The notes below the pieces were generated by a model. It worked only from the letters and a program-made list of their open reading frames with translations. It was not told where the DNA came from and made no database searches. From positions 1 through 15,141 of the forward strand of contig JAAZBY010000531.1 in NCBI GenBank assembly GCA_012513595.1: a stretch of DNA of 15,141 nucleotides, given 5' to 3'. A program made the translations under genes and the position numbers. Origin of the DNA: Chloroflexota bacterium (GTDB lineage Bacteria > Chloroflexota > Anaerolineae > UBA1429). Of this stretch, positions 13,641 through 15,141 are shown one piece after another. Every line of letters starts with the position of its first letter. Position 1 is the stretch's first letter.

Positions 13641-15141
13641 ATGGCAGCCTCAGCGATCCCTGCTCCCTCTCTTCGCCGCCGCGCCGCGGCGCGGCGCTTC
13701 CTCCGCTGGCTGACGAGCGCCCGCGTCCTCCTGGCTCTCTTGCTCCTCGCAATGATGTTCTACCTGATCATCATCCCCCTCTACCGCATGGTCATGACCA
13801 CGGTGACCTACCAGGAAAAGGACCTCATCACCCTGCCCGAGGCGGTCGAGGGAGAGTGGACCGTCTACCACTGGGCCAGGATGCTGGCCTCCAACGTGAG
13901 CAAGGTGTTTCTCTACGCCCCCCTGCAGCACTCGCTCGTCGTGGCGGGGGGTGCCACGATGCTGGCCATGGCCATCGGCTCCATCCTGGCCTGGCTGGTA
14001 GTGCGCACCACCATGCGCGGCCGTGCGCTCATCAACTCCCTGGCCACCATCCCCTACATCATGCCCTCCTGGACCATCGCCATGGCCTGGAAGGTGCTGT
14101 TCAAGAACCGCACCACGGGCGGCGCGCCCGGCGTGTGGGAGTTCCTGGCCGGCACGGGCCCGCCCACGTGGCTGTCTTACGGGCCGGTGCCGATCATCAT
14201 CTCCAGCGCGCTGCACTACTACACCTTCTTCTTCCTGTTCGTCTCTGCCGCGCTGATGTCGATCGACTCGAACCTCGAGGAGGCCGGCGAACTGATGGGC
14301 GCCAGCCGCTGGCGCATCCTGCGCAGGATCACCTTTCCCCTGGTCCTGCCCGCTCTCCTCTCCGGTTTCATCATGACCTTCTCGAAGGTCATGGGGACGT
14401 TCGGGGGACCGAACATCCTCGGCACCCCGGTGCGCTACTATGTCGTCTCGACCATGATCCGCTCCAGCATCGGCATTGGCGACTATGCCGATGGCTTTGT
14501 GCTGGCCATCGTCCTGATCGTCCTGGCCATGGTCACCATCTATGCCAACCAGCGCCTGGTCGGCACGCGCAAGAGCTATGAGACCATCGGCGGGCGCGGC
14601 TTTGTGGCCCACCGCTCCAGGCTGGGCCGCTGGAGCGGCGTGATCACGGCGGGCGTGATCGTCTTCCAGGTCCTGGTCATCGCGCTGCCCTTGGGCCTGC
14701 TGACCTACGACACCTTTATGCTGCGCTCCGGCGACTATTCGCTTGGCAACCTGACCACCCACTACTGGGTCGGCGAGAGCGACCCAGCCATCGCCAACGG
14801 CTCTCCGGGGGTGCTGCGCAACCCAAAGATATACTCGAGCGCCTGGAACTCTATCCGGCTATCGCTGTGGACGGCCTTCTTCACCGCCCTGCTCGGCGTG
14901 ATCCTCGGGTACGCCATCGTCAAGGGCCGCGGCACGCGCCTGGCCAAGCTCGTCGAGCAGATCGCCTTCGTCCCCTATGTGATCCCGGGGATCGCCTTTG
15001 GCGCGGTGTACATCTCCATGTTCGCCAGGAGCGTGGGGCCGATCCCGCCGCTGTACGGCACCTTTGCGCTCTTGGTCGTCGTATCGGTCTCCAAGCATAT
15101 CCCCTACTCGGCCCGCAGCGGCGTCTCAGCCATTCTGCAGG
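13641..15141 (+). CDS. Double-domain ABC permease, Fbp/Afu/ThiP type, cut by window edge
   Basis: The first 500 codons of an inner-membrane ABC permease; the end lies beyond the window. ATG 13641 is preceded by GGGAG at about seven bases. After a basic N-terminus come helices at 30-50 and 98-121. The first transport domain has the EAA loop EEAGELMGASRWRILRRITFP (about 213-233), followed by LPALLSGFIMTFSKVMGTFG. A second set of helices begins near 334 and the second transport domain near 402 (AWNSIRLSLWTAFFTALLG), with VPYVIPGIAFGAVY at 444-457. Its EAA loop would lie just off the edge. Annotation pipelines usually call such proteins ferric-iron permeases, but the family also moves hexose phosphates (AfuB) and other substrates. 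The upstream RpiR regulator favours a phosphorylated carbohydrate. No binding-protein or ATPase gene is in the window; both are expected downstream. Confidence 0.85.
   Translation, partial: MAASAIPAPSLRRRAAARRFLRWLTSARVLLALLLLAMMFYLIIIPLYRMVMTTVTYQEKDLITLPEAVEGEWTVYHWARMLASNVSKVFLYAPLQHSLVVAGGATMLAMAIGSILAWLVVRTTMRGRALINSLATIPYIMPSWTIAMAWKVLFKNRTTGGAPGVWEFLAGTGPPTWLSYGPVPIIISSALHYYTFFFLFVSAALMSIDSNLEEAGELMGASRWRILRRITFPLVLPALLSGFIMTFSKVMGTFGGPNILGTPVRYYVVSTMIRSSIGIGDYADGFVLAIVLIVLAMVTIYANQRLVGTRKSYETIGGRGFVAHRSRLGRWSGVITAGVIVFQVLVIALPLGLLTYDTFMLRSGDYSLGNLTTHYWVGESDPAIANGSPGVLRNPKIYSSAWNSIRLSLWTAFFTALLGVILGYAIVKGRGTRLAKLVEQIAFVPYVIPGIAFGAVYISMFARSVGPIPPLYGTFALLVVVSVSKHIPYSARSGVSAILQ

Noticed and set aside
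12341..14762. Long minus-strand open frames opposite rpiR (12341-13360) and the permease (13650-14762).
   Set aside because: Low-complexity Gln/His/Gly/Arg composition, no motif and no ribosome-binding logic; the plus-strand genes have firm family matches.
13641..15141. Naming the permease fbpB or calling it an iron transporter.
   Set aside because: The family covers iron, thiamine, phosphosugars and others; the binding protein is outside the window, and the RpiR neighbour points away from iron.
1..15141. CRISPR arrays, insertion sequences, attachment sites, rRNA.
   Set aside because: No regularly spaced repeats, transposase-like reading frames, terminal inverted repeats or rRNA-like stretches were seen. 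The tRNA-Asp has no duplicated 3' end or integrase gene nearby to suggest an integration site.

Overview
The window is GC-rich DNA with GTG and TTG starts, lipoproteins carrying Thr/Pro/Ala-rich linkers, an LPxTG-type surface protein beside a sortase-like gene, and a cyclic-nucleotide/bacterial-PH membrane protein. This combination fits a Gram-positive-like (monoderm) bacterium, most probably a member of Chloroflexota (Anaerolineae/Caldilineae-like). The assignment is inference: there is no rRNA or marker protein to settle it.

Left part, 1-8196, all on the minus strand. From right to left in transcription order: a GT4 glycosyltransferase with its own strong promoter; a phosphonate/phosphite-type ABC importer, phnD-phnC-phnE, behind a sigma70-like promoter, with a large stem-loop between phnD and phnC and an unusually large PhnE; a secreted DUF11-like protein ending in an LPHAG sorting signal, followed by a lipoprotein whose C-terminal domain resembles a sortase; and the start-proximal 236 codons of an aldo/keto reductase running off the left edge. 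No phosphonate-degrading enzyme is in the window, so the importer's true substrate is open.

Middle part, 8229-12193, plus strand. Divergent from the glycosyltransferase is a two-gene unit: a protein with a cyclic-nucleotide-binding domain and two successive membrane-anchored bPH2 domains, broken by a one-base frameshift near 9195, and a TPR-type soluble protein. After an intergenic stretch with two stem-loops comes a MarR regulator overlapping by ATGA with a flavin-reductase-like split-barrel protein. The MarR promoter carries an inverted repeat over its -10 box, so the pair looks self-regulated.

Right part, 12214-15141. A minus-strand tRNA-Asp(GTC) with its own promoter and Rho-independent terminator faces away from an RpiR-type regulator (HTH plus SIS domain). 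Downstream of the regulator begins a double-domain Fbp/Afu-type ABC permease running off the right edge. The SIS-domain regulator suggests the permease imports a phosphorylated sugar or related carbohydrate rather than iron.

The most interesting points are the sortase-like lipoprotein with its apparent substrate next door, the PhnE with about 150 extra residues inside its transport domain, the frameshifted cNMP/double-PH protein, and the MarR operator.
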